From Promethearchaeota archaeon (lineage in GTDB: Archaea; Asgardarchaeota; Lokiarchaeia; Sigynarchaeales; SOKP01): DNA of 24,212 nucleotides. The stretch covers positions 1 to 24,212 of the forward strand of contig JAEOTJ010000204.1 of the NCBI GenBank assembly GCA_016839905.1. Direction: 5' to 3'. Of the stretch, positions 15,761 to 23,457 are shown one piece after another. Under the pieces are notes generated by a model. That model was not told the origin of the DNA, did no database searches, and saw only the letters and a list, made by a program, of their open reading frames with translations. The position numbers and the translations under genes were made by a program. Each line of letters begins with the position of its first letter. The first letter of the stretch is position 1.

Positions 15761-16396
15761 ATGGTAAAAAATCCTGAAGTACATAGAAGAGATCCGCATT
15801 ATAAGCAAGCTAAAAGAAAGGGCTATAGGGCAAGATCTGCATATAAATTGCTAGATATCCAAAGAAGATTCAATATATTTAAAAGAGCATTTTATATTTT
15901 AGATTTAGGAAGTGTTCCAGGCTCGTGGCTTCAAGTCGCAAAAAAAAAAGCCGAAGAAAATTTGGAAAAATATAAGGATGAGAATTATTATAGAGATCAT
16001 TTTAAAATAATGGGAGTTGATCTTAAAACAATATCTCCCATCGAAGACATTAAAACTATTAAAATGGATTTTACATTGGTGGAATTTCAAAATGAAATTG
16101 ATTCATATTTCAGTGATAAACTAGATCTTATCCTTTCTGATGCTTCAATAAAAAAATCAGGGATTAAATTTAGTGATCATATTAACCAAATTAATCTTTG
16201 TTTTAAAATTCTCGATTTGGTTAAAAAAAATTTAAAGTATAGAGGAACAGTAGTTATTAAATGCTTTACAGGAGAAGATTTTAATAAATTCTTAAAATAT
16301 ATAAAGAAATTATTTCTACTAGTACATTCTTATAAACCAAAATCAACTAAAAAAAGTAGTAATGAAATATATATAATTGGATTGAAAAAAAAATAA
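15761..16396 (+). CDS. rlmE: FtsJ/RlmE-type RNA 2'-O-methyltransferase
   Basis: The 211-residue protein begins with the archaeal RlmE pattern DPHYKQAKRKGYRARSAYKL. SAM motif I is ILDLGSVPGSWLQVA (46-60). The K-D-K-E catalytic tetrad is seen at K29, D127 (LILSDAS), K167 (VVIKCF) and E202 (NEIYII). Family members methylate the ribose of a uridine in the 23S rRNA A-loop or, in the Trm7 branch, tRNA anticodon-loop positions; the N terminus and DHINQINL segment favour the rRNA branch. The segment after the catalytic Asp (IKKSG) departs from the usual SPN.SG. Probably co-transcribed with trm1. Its TAA directly abuts the stop of the convergent gene. Confidence 0.9.
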   Translation: MVKNPEVHRRDPHYKQAKRKGYRARSAYKLLDIQRRFNIFKRAFYILDLGSVPGSWLQVAKKKAEENLEKYKDENYYRDHFKIMGVDLKTISPIEDIKTIKMDFTLVEFQNEIDSYFSDKLDLILSDASIKKSGIKFSDHINQINLCFKILDLVKKNLKYRGTVVIKCFTGEDFNKFLKYIKKLFLLVHSYKPKSTKKSSNEIYIIGLKKK

Positions 16397-17014
16397 TCAT
16401 AATTCAGGATAATTCTGTTTCAATTCATCAAAATTAATTTGATATATCTTTCCATCTAAAGATAATTCTATCCAATCTGTAAGCCATGGACAATGATTTG
16501 GATTAAGAGGTCCTGAGTTTGTTCCATAACATTTCTCTTCAAAGGGACAAACAAAACAAGGCTGCCGAGAGAATAGATTCCATATAAAATCTTTCTGGTT
16601 TTTATCCACTTTTAAATCATTGACAATGACATCGGCTTTATAATCCTCTACTGAGAAGATATGTTTCGTCCAAGATGCTATATATAATTCTCTATTTACT
16701 TTTATCTTCTCTTGTAAGGTTAATAAATTTAAAATATACTCTAATTCATTTCTTGATTTATTTGTTAATTTTTTAAGATCATCAAAATAGATATCTTTAT
16801 GCTTATTTATGAGGTTTAAAATCATTTTTTCGTCTTTTTTTAAATTTCGGCTGACATCCTTCTTTTTTTCCTCAATTCTTTTAATTCTACGTTCTAATGT
16901 TGAACTATCATCTGATGGACCTTCTACTTTCTCTTTTATTTTACATTTATGTCTTGAAAGATATGCAAATCCCTTTCCACAGTAAGGACATATTTCTTTC
17001 TTCTTCTTGGCCAT
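16397..17014 (-). CDS. TFE-beta/RPC34-like protein with zinc finger and 4Fe-4S motif
   Basis: Three parts are visible in 205 residues. Residues 9-24 form a single zinc finger (C9, C12, H22, C24: CPYCGKGFAYLSRHKC). After a basic coiled segment, residues 60-115 form a winged helix (DEKMILNLINKHKDIYFDDL, NKSRNELEYIL). The C terminus carries C153-x2-C156-x5-C162-x12-C175 with QPCFVCPFEEKC and HCPWLTDWIEL. That spacing and the trailing D-W closely mirror the cluster-binding tail of the RNA polymerase III subunit RPC34/RPC39 and archaeal TFE-beta, which help open promoter DNA during initiation. The N-terminal finger is an addition not usual in that family. Stop codon abuts the rlmE stop with no gap. 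Confidence 0.72.
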   Translation of the reverse strand: MAKKKKEICPYCGKGFAYLSRHKCKIKEKVEGPSDDSSTLERRIKRIEEKKKDVSRNLKKDEKMILNLINKHKDIYFDDLKKLTNKSRNELEYILNLLTLQEKIKVNRELYIASWTKHIFSVEDYKADVIVNDLKVDKNQKDFIWNLFSRQPCFVCPFEEKCYGTNSGPLNPNHCPWLTDWIELSLDGKIYQINFDELKQNYPEL

Positions 17015-17172
17015 CTTAAATCTTATGTATTTTTTATAAATATAATAAAAATCCTATTCAAATTATATAAAATTACAATAATTATTGTTTAAAAATTAAT
17101 TTTTCCTTTTTATATTAGTAATATTATTTTTTATTATTATTATTATTAATAAAATAGATACTTAGACTTTTG

Positions 17173-17988
17173 ATGAAAGAAAAAATCTCCGAAATATTGA
17201 GTATAAAAAAGGAACATATACTTAATGGTAATGACATTATAAATAAAATTTCCAAGATTTTTGATGAAAATTCCCTGTTATATTTGGGATCAAGAAATTT
17301 TGATGAAATTTTAGGAGGCGGATTCCGTCCAAATAAAATGTATTTAATTTTTGGAACTAATAGAACGGGGAAAACTCAATTATGTCATCAAATTTGCATT
17401 CAAGCATTTAAGCAATTTATGAAAGGTGGAAAAAACTTAAATATCAAATTTCTAGATACTGAGAATACATTTCGCCCAGAAAGAATAGATCAGTTATGTA
17501 AAGCACAAAAGATTGATATTAAAGAGATTTTAAAGATAATAATGGTCTCTAAAATTATGAGCAATTCTTCATTATTGTTAATTTTAAAAGAACTTGAAAA
17601 AAGTTTTAATAATGAATCTATAAATATTCTTATTATCGATTCCATTAATAATTATTATAGATTAGAACAAGGAGATACAAATACCACATTCAATCAAGCA
17701 AAAAATACCTTTATAAAAATTCTCCAAAAACTCTATGATCTTACGAAAAAATTTAATATAATCTTGATCGCAACCGCGCAGGTTGTTTCTAATTTTTCTA
17801 ATAGTGCCGTAATCCAAGAATTACCCGTGGGACTTCCTTTTCTGAATCATTTCTTCTCGGAAATAATATACTTAGAATATAAAAGAGATAATATGTGTTT
17901 CGCTTCTCTTGTTAACTCAAATCTACTTCTTGAAAAAAAAATCTTATATGAAATTACATCAGAAGGTTTGAAAGACTATAAAATTTAG
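17173..17988 (+). CDS. RadA/Rad51-like ATPase without N-terminal HhH domain
   Basis: The 271-residue protein is close to RadA in its core: NFDEILGGGFRPNKMYLIFG leads into Walker A GTNRTGKTQLCHQ (61-73), then DTENTFRPERI (95-105), Walker B NILIIDSINNYYRLE (151-165) and ATAQVVSN. The FRPERI motif is a RadA/Rad51 hallmark. The N-terminal DNA-binding HhH domain and the polymerisation Phe-x-x-Ala motif are absent, and the usual Gly-Glu-Phe-Gly before Walker A is altered. It is thus a Rad51 paralogue, perhaps a mediator rather than the main recombinase. ATG 17173 is preferred to the TTG at 17170. The 158-bp upstream gap, shared with the TFE-beta-like gene, holds a (TTA)6 run. Confidence 0.82.
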   Translation: MKEKISEILSIKKEHILNGNDIINKISKIFDENSLLYLGSRNFDEILGGGFRPNKMYLIFGTNRTGKTQLCHQICIQAFKQFMKGGKNLNIKFLDTENTFRPERIDQLCKAQKIDIKEILKIIMVSKIMSNSSLLLILKELEKSFNNESINILIIDSINNYYRLEQGDTNTTFNQAKNTFIKILQKLYDLTKKFNIILIATAQVVSNFSNSAVIQELPVGLPFLNHFFSEIIYLEYKRDNMCFASLVNSNLLLEKKILYEITSEGLKDYKI

Positions 17989-18001
17989 TTCTTGAACTGC
18001 T

Positions 18002-18832
18002 TTAAAACTTTTCAATGAATTCCTCAATTGAAAGATAATTAAATAATATAGAAATTATATTCGAGTTAATGAAATATATCCCATTGCTCATTCTTTCAGA
18101 AAGAAATTCTATTAATTTCACAGCATATTTTAACTTCTTTATCTTGATTGGACTTCCTACTTGATCATCCGTCATTTCTGGTTTAGAATATTTACCTATA
18201 ATGTTATTGAAATCCATTCCTATAAGGAATAATTTCTGCTCTGGTAATAATAGCGCCCTTAGTAAATATAGAATTCGATCTCCATCTGTAAAACCTCCAG
18301 GATTAATAAGATTCTCTAATGGTTCAACTTGAGTCGTTCCTATAATATTATTAAAATTTAAAATGGATTCCTCAAAATGTTTCAATTTTTTTATATTATC
18401 ACCATGTGAATGGATTATAATGAACTTAGAATGGTTGAACTCTTCATGAGTAATCCCATCTAGGTCTGAGAAAATCCCATCAATCGGAATATTATTTTCT
18501 CTTAAATAAATAGCAGCACCATCGGCAACTAAATTAATAAAATTATTAAAGAAGTTTATTCCTCTTTTTTTTAATAAAATTTCAACAGTTACATCAAGCG
18601 TAGGACCACATCCATAAACCAGGATTTTCTTTTTTGATTGAATGATCGTTTTAAAAGAATATAAAACTTCTAAAAAATTCCAATTATTCCTTTTTTTTTT
18701 AAAAATTTGAGAAAGTAAATCTCTTGCTTCAAGATCTTTTTTGTAATCAAAATTAAATTCCTTTATTATTTTTAAATACAAATCCTTAAATTCAATATAA
18801 TAATCTATTTGTTCCTTTAAAGTTAAATCCAT
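18002..18832 (-). CDS. mptE: 6-hydroxymethyl-7,8-dihydropterin pyrophosphokinase MptE
   Basis: MptE (DUF115) activates the pterin ring with ATP for archaeal folate or tetrahydromethanopterin synthesis. Family landmarks are all present in order: LVYGCGPTLD (71-80), VADGAAIYL (102-110), FSDLDGI (121-127), IIHSHGDNI (139-147), IIGTTQVEPL (163-172) and NPGGFTDGDRILYL (177-190). The N-terminal 60 residues are the usual helical extension. Length of 276 is slightly above typical for MptE. It converges with the RadA-like gene, leaving only 13 bp. The 119-bp gap to the divergent H-protein gene carries the promoters for both. No other pterin gene is adjacent. Confidence 0.92.
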   Translation of the reverse strand: MDLTLKEQIDYYIEFKDLYLKIIKEFNFDYKKDLEARDLLSQIFKKKRNNWNFLEVLYSFKTIIQSKKKILVYGCGPTLDVTVEILLKKRGINFFNNFINLVADGAAIYLRENNIPIDGIFSDLDGITHEEFNHSKFIIIHSHGDNIKKLKHFEESILNFNNIIGTTQVEPLENLINPGGFTDGDRILYLLRALLLPEQKLFLIGMDFNNIIGKYSKPEMTDDQVGSPIKIKKLKYAVKLIEFLSERMSNGIYFINSNIISILFNYLSIEEFIEKF

Positions 18833-18917
18833 GATTTTACCTTATTTTTTATTCAAATATATAATAATAAAAAAATTTTATATTTCTATTACAATTAAAA
18901 CATATTATTAAACTCAA

Positions 18918-18925
18918 TATAAATA
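18918..18925 (+). promoter_or_regulatory. TATA box of the H-protein gene
   Basis: TATAAATA ends 26 nt before ATG 18952. With the usual archaeal spacing the transcript would be nearly leaderless, and no ribosome binding site precedes the ATG. Confidence 0.6.
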
Positions 18926-18951
18926 ATTATTAAAAAAAGTGAATTTAAAAA

Positions 18952-19344
18952 ATGGTTGTGCTTTACACTAAAACTCATCAGTGGGTCGATACAGATACCG
19001 GAAAAGTCGGTATTACCCCATATGCGGCGGAACAACTCGGAGAAATAAGCTTTGTAGATTTAGAGAGCCTAGAGGGCGCCACTCTTGAACAAGTAAAGAT
19101 GGACGGAGACAATCCATCTAGCGATCCAATTGATTGCACTATAGAGAGCTCAAAAGCCGTTGGCGATGTTTATAGCCCATTATCTGGTAGCGTAAAGGAA
19201 ATCAACGCTGATTTAATGGATGAACCCGAAAAGATTAACGAAGATGCTTTAGCAGCTTGGCTCTTTATCATTGAACCATCTAATTTGGATGGAGAAAAGG
19301 GAAATTTAATAGATGAAGCAGCTTATAAAGCTTTTATAGGGTAA
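18952..19344 (+). CDS. gcvH: Glycine cleavage system H protein (lipoyl carrier), solitary
   Basis: The H protein carries a lipoyl arm that shuttles the aminomethyl group in the glycine cleavage system. TKTHQWV at the start, VGITPYAAEQLGEISFVDL, and the lipoylation site IESSKAVGDVYSPLSGSV (lipoyl Lys K68) are clear. The 130-residue length is normal, with a short extra loop (QVKMDGDNPSSDPIDC) before the lipoyl hairpin. No P, T or L protein gene is nearby, so this copy may serve another role, such as a lipoate carrier, as reported for solitary H-like proteins elsewhere. Codons are noticeably richer in G/C (GCGGCGGAACAACTCGG) than neighbours, suggesting high expression or transfer. Confidence 0.93.
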   Translation: MVVLYTKTHQWVDTDTGKVGITPYAAEQLGEISFVDLESLEGATLEQVKMDGDNPSSDPIDCTIESSKAVGDVYSPLSGSVKEINADLMDEPEKINEDALAAWLFIIEPSNLDGEKGNLIDEAAYKAFIG

Positions 19345-19423
19345 TAAAAATATCGATTTATTCTTTATATATCTTTTTTCCAAATTTTTTTCTTTTTTTT
19401 TTTTATATTATAATTATAGATTT

Positions 19424-20575
19424 ATGAGTAATTCAAATAAATTTACAATAGGGTTAATAATAAATCCCATTTCTGGAATGGGCGGTTCTGTTGGATTAAA
19501 AGGAACCGATGGTAAGCATATTTTACAAAAAGCAATCGAGTTAGGTGCAAAGCCTAATGCTATAAATAGAACTAAGGAATTACTGAAAGAATTAACCTCA
19601 GTTAAATCTAAGTTAAAAATTATTACTTGCCCAGGTATGATGGGAGCATCTGCTTTTAAAGAAATAAATATAAATTTTAATTATGAAATTATTGTTAATT
19701 CAATATTTAAAGAAGATGAAGGCATTTTTGATACTACAGCTGAATATACTAAAATTTCTGCTGAAGAAATGAAGAAAATTGAAGATCTAAGATTAATAAT
19801 ATTTGTTGGTGGAGATGGAACCGCTCGTGACATTTTAAATGCTGTTAACAAGGAAAAACCATGTATAGGAATTCCTGCAGGCGTTAAAATCTACTCTAGC
19901 GTTTTTGCTTTAAATCCTAATATCGCCAGCTCTCTTATCATGCAATTCCTCTGGGACGAGATCCCTCTTAAAGAATCTGAAGTTTTAGATATAGATGAAG
20001 AGGAATATAGAAAAGGAAAATTAATTTCAAAAATATATGGATATTTACTCGTACCTTTTAATCCCGATTTTACTCAATATTCTAAGATGGGTACTCCCGA
20101 TTCAGATTTGAATAATCAAGAAAGAATAGCTAAAAGAATCATTGAATTGGTTGAAAAAGATATATATTATCTTATTGGTCCTGGGACGACGACAAAAGCC
20201 ATAACCGATACTTTAAACGAAAAAAAGACTATCTTAGGAGTGGATCTTTTATTTAATAATAAAATCATAGCATATGATTTAAATGAGCAACAAATTCTAG
20301 AAAATATTGAAAAAAAACAAGTAAAAATCATTACTTCTCTTATAGGAAGGCAAGGCTTCCTTTTTGGAAGAGGGAATCTGCAATTCACCCCTCAGGTTTT
20401 ACGAATAATTGGTCCTAAAAATATTATTATAATATCAACAAGATTTAAACTTCAAAACATTCCAAATCAAATTATAAGGTTAGATACACGAGATCCTGAA
20501 TTAGATATGCATATGAAAGGACTTTATAAAATTATCATAGATTATGATGATTTAAAAATTTGTAAAGTGGAATAA
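19424..20575 (+). CDS. ATP-NAD kinase family protein (COG3199 type)
   Basis: The 383-residue protein has the COG3199 signature LIINPISGMGGSVGLKGTDG (11-30) and the kinase motif FVGGDGTARD (127-136), followed by GIPAGVKIYSSVFA, IGPGTTTKAI, LGVDLL and IGRQGFLFGRGNLQ. The family is related to NAD kinase and the AcoX protein of acetoin gene clusters and is predicted to phosphorylate NAD or a similar substrate with ATP or polyphosphate; the substrate for this branch is not established. It follows gcvH by 79 bp with an own TATA-like stretch (TTTTTATATTATAATTATAG) near the ATG, so co-transcription is uncertain. It converges with the HEAT protein over 50 bp. Confidence 0.85.
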   Translation: MSNSNKFTIGLIINPISGMGGSVGLKGTDGKHILQKAIELGAKPNAINRTKELLKELTSVKSKLKIITCPGMMGASAFKEININFNYEIIVNSIFKEDEGIFDTTAEYTKISAEEMKKIEDLRLIIFVGGDGTARDILNAVNKEKPCIGIPAGVKIYSSVFALNPNIASSLIMQFLWDEIPLKESEVLDIDEEEYRKGKLISKIYGYLLVPFNPDFTQYSKMGTPDSDLNNQERIAKRIIELVEKDIYYLIGPGTTTKAITDTLNEKKTILGVDLLFNNKIIAYDLNEQQILENIEKKQVKIITSLIGRQGFLFGRGNLQFTPQVLRIIGPKNIIIISTRFKLQNIPNQIIRLDTRDPELDMHMKGLYKIIIDYDDLKICKVE

Positions 20576-20625
20576 CAAATCTATTAAAACATTAAATTAA
20601 AAAAAAAATCCAATGTAAATTATTA

Positions 20626-21759
20626 TTATAAACGGTAAGGATTCGGTATAAATTGTTCCCAACCTTGTGTCTGTCCAGCTTTCATGGCCATTATGAATTG
20701 GATTAAAATAAATGATATGAACACTAGAAAAAGTCCGAAAATTAAAAATCGTAATGCTATTCGCCTGTTATAAACATACTTAGAGGCTTGGTATAAGAAA
20801 ATATACCCTATGGAACAGGAAAATATTAAAATTGAGGCAACAATCCCTTCGATTATAAAAGAATCATGAATACCAGGGTAAAGGAACATTGCCTCCCCTT
20901 CGCCCCTAGATCCCAAGGCAGGGGGTGTCCTATAGACTAAATAAATAACCCCAGTCTGAAGTACAAAAAGAATTATGAAAATTACTATTAAACCTAATGT
21001 TTTTGAAGGCATGGGCATTGAAATTCGTCGCCGCTTAATTTTAGGAAACTTTAATTTTGGTTTGCGCAATTTATTTCCAAACAACCAAGGCGTGTTGGAT
21101 TTAATCCTTTCCCCAACGGTAATAGATCCACTAATTTCTTTTTGTTTAGCTTTAACTCGAACGGGTAATGGCTTTTTAATAGCTACTTTTGTACTAGTTC
21201 TTGAAGGTGCTGGCTTTTTTACAGCTTGACGAGTTGCTTTTTTTTCTACTTTGGTCCTTTTCATAATCTTTTTCTTAATTTTTGTTATACCCTCAACTGC
21301 TTCTTTTCTAACAATTTCACTTTTATCATCCATTGCTTTTTTTAAGGCTTCAATGGAAATTTCATAATGTAGATCTCCTAGCTCGTCAGCAGCTTCTTTT
21401 CTAACTTTTTCATCAGGATCATTAAATAAAACATAAGTTAATATACCCAAGACTTTTGAATCACCAATTTCTCCAAGTGAATTAATAGTTTCTTTTCTTA
21501 CACTTGGACTAATATCCTTTAATGCAGTAATCGCCAATTTTTTCGTTATATCATCAGTATCTTCAATTGTATTGATTTTAGTTAAATCAACATTACACGA
21601 ATTACAAATTTTAATATCAACTTTGACAATTGTTCCACATTTTGGACAAAATCTCTGAGTTCCAAAATTTATAGGGCTTTCTTTGGATACACTCTTCCCA
21701 TCATCCTCATCCAATGATTCTTCGGGTGCCTTTTTCTTTGCTGGTGCTTGTTTTTTCAT
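20626..21759 (-). CDS. Zinc-ribbon/HEAT-repeat protein with OST3/OST6-like membrane domain
   Basis: The 377-residue protein is modular: a basic/acidic N-terminal tail, a zinc ribbon (C38, C41, C52, C55), two to three HEAT/PBS-type repeats (about 72-165: SPSVRKETINSLGEIGD, DEKVRKEAADELGDL, SEIVRKEAVEGI), a long Lys/Arg/Pro linker (165-250) and three membrane segments (about 255-276, 302-324, 336-358). The membrane part reads IYLVYRTPPAL, then FLYPGIHDSFIIEGIVASIL and a third segment, a layout like the last three segments of eukaryotic OST3/OST6 (IRGPP, then a glutamate opening the next helix). OST3/6 are oligosaccharyltransferase subunits with reported Asgard homologues. No thioredoxin domain is present. 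The likeness is by eye and moderate. Confidence 0.62.
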   Translation of the reverse strand: MKKQAPAKKKAPEESLDEDDGKSVSKESPINFGTQRFCPKCGTIVKVDIKICNSCNVDLTKINTIEDTDDITKKLAITALKDISPSVRKETINSLGEIGDSKVLGILTYVLFNDPDEKVRKEAADELGDLHYEISIEALKKAMDDKSEIVRKEAVEGITKIKKKIMKRTKVEKKATRQAVKKPAPSRTSTKVAIKKPLPVRVKAKQKEISGSITVGERIKSNTPWLFGNKLRKPKLKFPKIKRRRISMPMPSKTLGLIVIFIILFVLQTGVIYLVYRTPPALGSRGEGEAMFLYPGIHDSFIIEGIVASILIFSCSIGYIFLYQASKYVYNRRIALRFLIFGLFLVFISFILIQFIMAMKAGQTQGWEQFIPNPYRL

Positions 21760-21781
21760 GATTTATAATAGTTTTTCTTCA

Positions 21782-21790
21782 TATTTTATA
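21782..21790 (-). promoter_or_regulatory. TATA box of the HEAT/OST3-like gene
   Basis: Within ATTATAAAATAT on the minus strand, TATA-like sequence lies 22-31 nt before ATG 21759, inside the 43-bp gap after the pepD stop. It suggests a separate, leaderless transcript although the two genes run in the same direction. Confidence 0.5.
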
Positions 21791-21802
21791 ATAATTTTTC
21801 TA

Positions 21803-23332
21803 TTATATTTTTTTTCCTACATTAATTATATTTAATAATTTAACCAAGAAACTCCAAATTTTATTAATAGTTTCAATTTGTAATCTCTCATCTGGGGAAT
21901 GAGGTCCTACGATAGTTGGACCAATAGATATCATGTCCATTTTTGGGAAATGTTTTTTTAAAATCCCGCATTCTAAACCTGCATGAATTGCTTGTATAAT
22001 GACTTCCTCGTCAAATAATTCTTTATAAGTATCTTTTGCTAAATTTAATAATCGAGCGTTAAAATCAGGAGTCCAACCGGGATATTCTCCTACAATTTGA
22101 ATGTTAAATTCTCCATCTGCTAATTCAAATAAAGTGGTTATTTTTTCCTGAATTTCTTTTTTAGAAATCTCATTTAAGCTCCTTTGGCTAGTTGTAATTG
22201 TAATTAAACCATTATTGATTTTAATAGAGGCTAAATTTGTTGATGTAAATACTAGCTCTGGTATTTTTGGATGCATTGAAATAGGGCCACTTGGCATTTT
22301 ATGAAGAATATGAAATAAATTATTTTTCTTATTTTTTGGTAAAATTCTTGTATCTTTAAAATTTTCAACTTTTTCCAGCTTTATTTCAAGATTTGGTTCT
22401 ACTTCTTTAAATTCTGATTGAATATCTAAGATCAATTGATTAATAAATTCCTTTAATTTAGAAATAAAATTTTCTTCTATGAAAAAAATTGCTTGAGTTT
22501 CTCTTGGAATAACATTTGCTCTATTTCCTCCATTAATCGAATTCAGGTAAATCGAGAATTTATTATTTACTTTCCATAATATTTGACTCATTAATTTTAT
22601 TGCATTTGCTCGCCCTCTATGAATATCCACGCCTGAATGCCCTCCAATTAAGCCCCTTATAAATAGCTTTATGGCTAAAGCGTCACTTATAAAATCATTT
22701 ATATCATCATAATTTATCTTAATCTCCCCAATCGTGTTAATCCCTCCTGCACAACCGATAGTAAATCTATCATCCTCTTCTGAATCTAAATTAATAAGAT
22801 AATCTCCAGATATCAAATCATTATCAATTTCAAATGCTCCAATTAGGCCCTCTTCCTCGTTAATTGTAAATAATAATTCTAAATCTAATTTATCACATTC
22901 TAATTCATTATTATGAATTCTTTTTAATAATGTTAATAAATAGGCAATTCCAACTCCGTTATCTGCACCTAAAGTAGTTCCTTCAGCAATTAGCCAGTTT
23001 TTACCATCAAGCTCAATTAATTTCAACTTTAAAGGATCTTTAGAAAAATCATGCATAACTTCTTCATTCTTTTCACAAACCATATCCAAATGACATTGTA
23101 GGACAACTCCCATCGAATTTTTATTATCCTTTATAGAGGGTATTTTAATTACAAGATTTCCAACCTTGTCAACTTTAGTCTTAAAATTCAATTTTGTAGC
23201 TTCTTTCTTCACATATTCTCTTATTTTATCTTCTTCTTTAGAACAACGAGGTATCTTTGAAATCTGTAAAAAATAATCCCAGAAATCGAAAGGTTCCCCT
23301 AAATCTCTTGAATTCAATCTTAAATAAGTCAC
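21803..23332 (-). CDS. pepD: M20C aminoacyl-histidine dipeptidase, PepD-like
   Basis: A zinc-dependent cytosolic dipeptidase. Metal and catalytic landmarks of family M20C are in place: LQCHLDMVCEK (H81, D83), LGADNGVGIA (D124), FTINEEEGLIGAF (E159/E160), NLDSEED (D183), AIHAGLECGIL (H450, E454) and VGPHSPDE (H478). Length 509 is close to the roughly 485 residues of the family. The family cleaves Xaa-His and other dipeptides; exact specificity cannot be read. The annotated start is GTG 23332, which itself lies inside AGGTGA (23329-23334). TTG 23317, 11 nt after that AGGTGA, is a credible alternative that drops five residues and sits nearer the family's start. Confidence 0.92.
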   Translation of the reverse strand: MTYLRLNSRDLGEPFDFWDYFLQISKIPRCSKEEDKIREYVKKEATKLNFKTKVDKVGNLVIKIPSIKDNKNSMGVVLQCHLDMVCEKNEEVMHDFSKDPLKLKLIELDGKNWLIAEGTTLGADNGVGIAYLLTLLKRIHNNELECDKLDLELLFTINEEEGLIGAFEIDNDLISGDYLINLDSEEDDRFTIGCAGGINTIGEIKINYDDINDFISDALAIKLFIRGLIGGHSGVDIHRGRANAIKLMSQILWKVNNKFSIYLNSINGGNRANVIPRETQAIFFIEENFISKLKEFINQLILDIQSEFKEVEPNLEIKLEKVENFKDTRILPKNKKNNLFHILHKMPSGPISMHPKIPELVFTSTNLASIKINNGLITITTSQRSLNEISKKEIQEKITTLFELADGEFNIQIVGEYPGWTPDFNARLLNLAKDTYKELFDEEVIIQAIHAGLECGILKKHFPKMDMISIGPTIVGPHSPDERLQIETINKIWSFLVKLLNIINVGKKI

Positions 23333-23411
23333 CTATAATAAAAATCTAAAAAGCGATAAGATAATATTTATTATAAGATTTTATATTTTTAAACTCTATT
23401 ATTATTATAAG

Positions 23412-23420
23412 TTATAAATA
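23412..23420 (+). promoter_or_regulatory. TATA box of the roadblock-GTPase gene
   Basis: TTATAAATA lies 38-46 nt upstream of GTG 23458, giving a predicted leader of about 15 nt. The call rests on motif and spacing. Confidence 0.45.
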
Positions 23421-23457
23421 ATATCAACAATAAATTCTAATAATGGTAAGATAATCT

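Noticed and set aside
17131..17150. TTA triplet run before the RadA-like gene
   Set aside because: A short (TTA)6 microsatellite in AT-rich DNA; no evidence of a function or of a CRISPR-like repeat.
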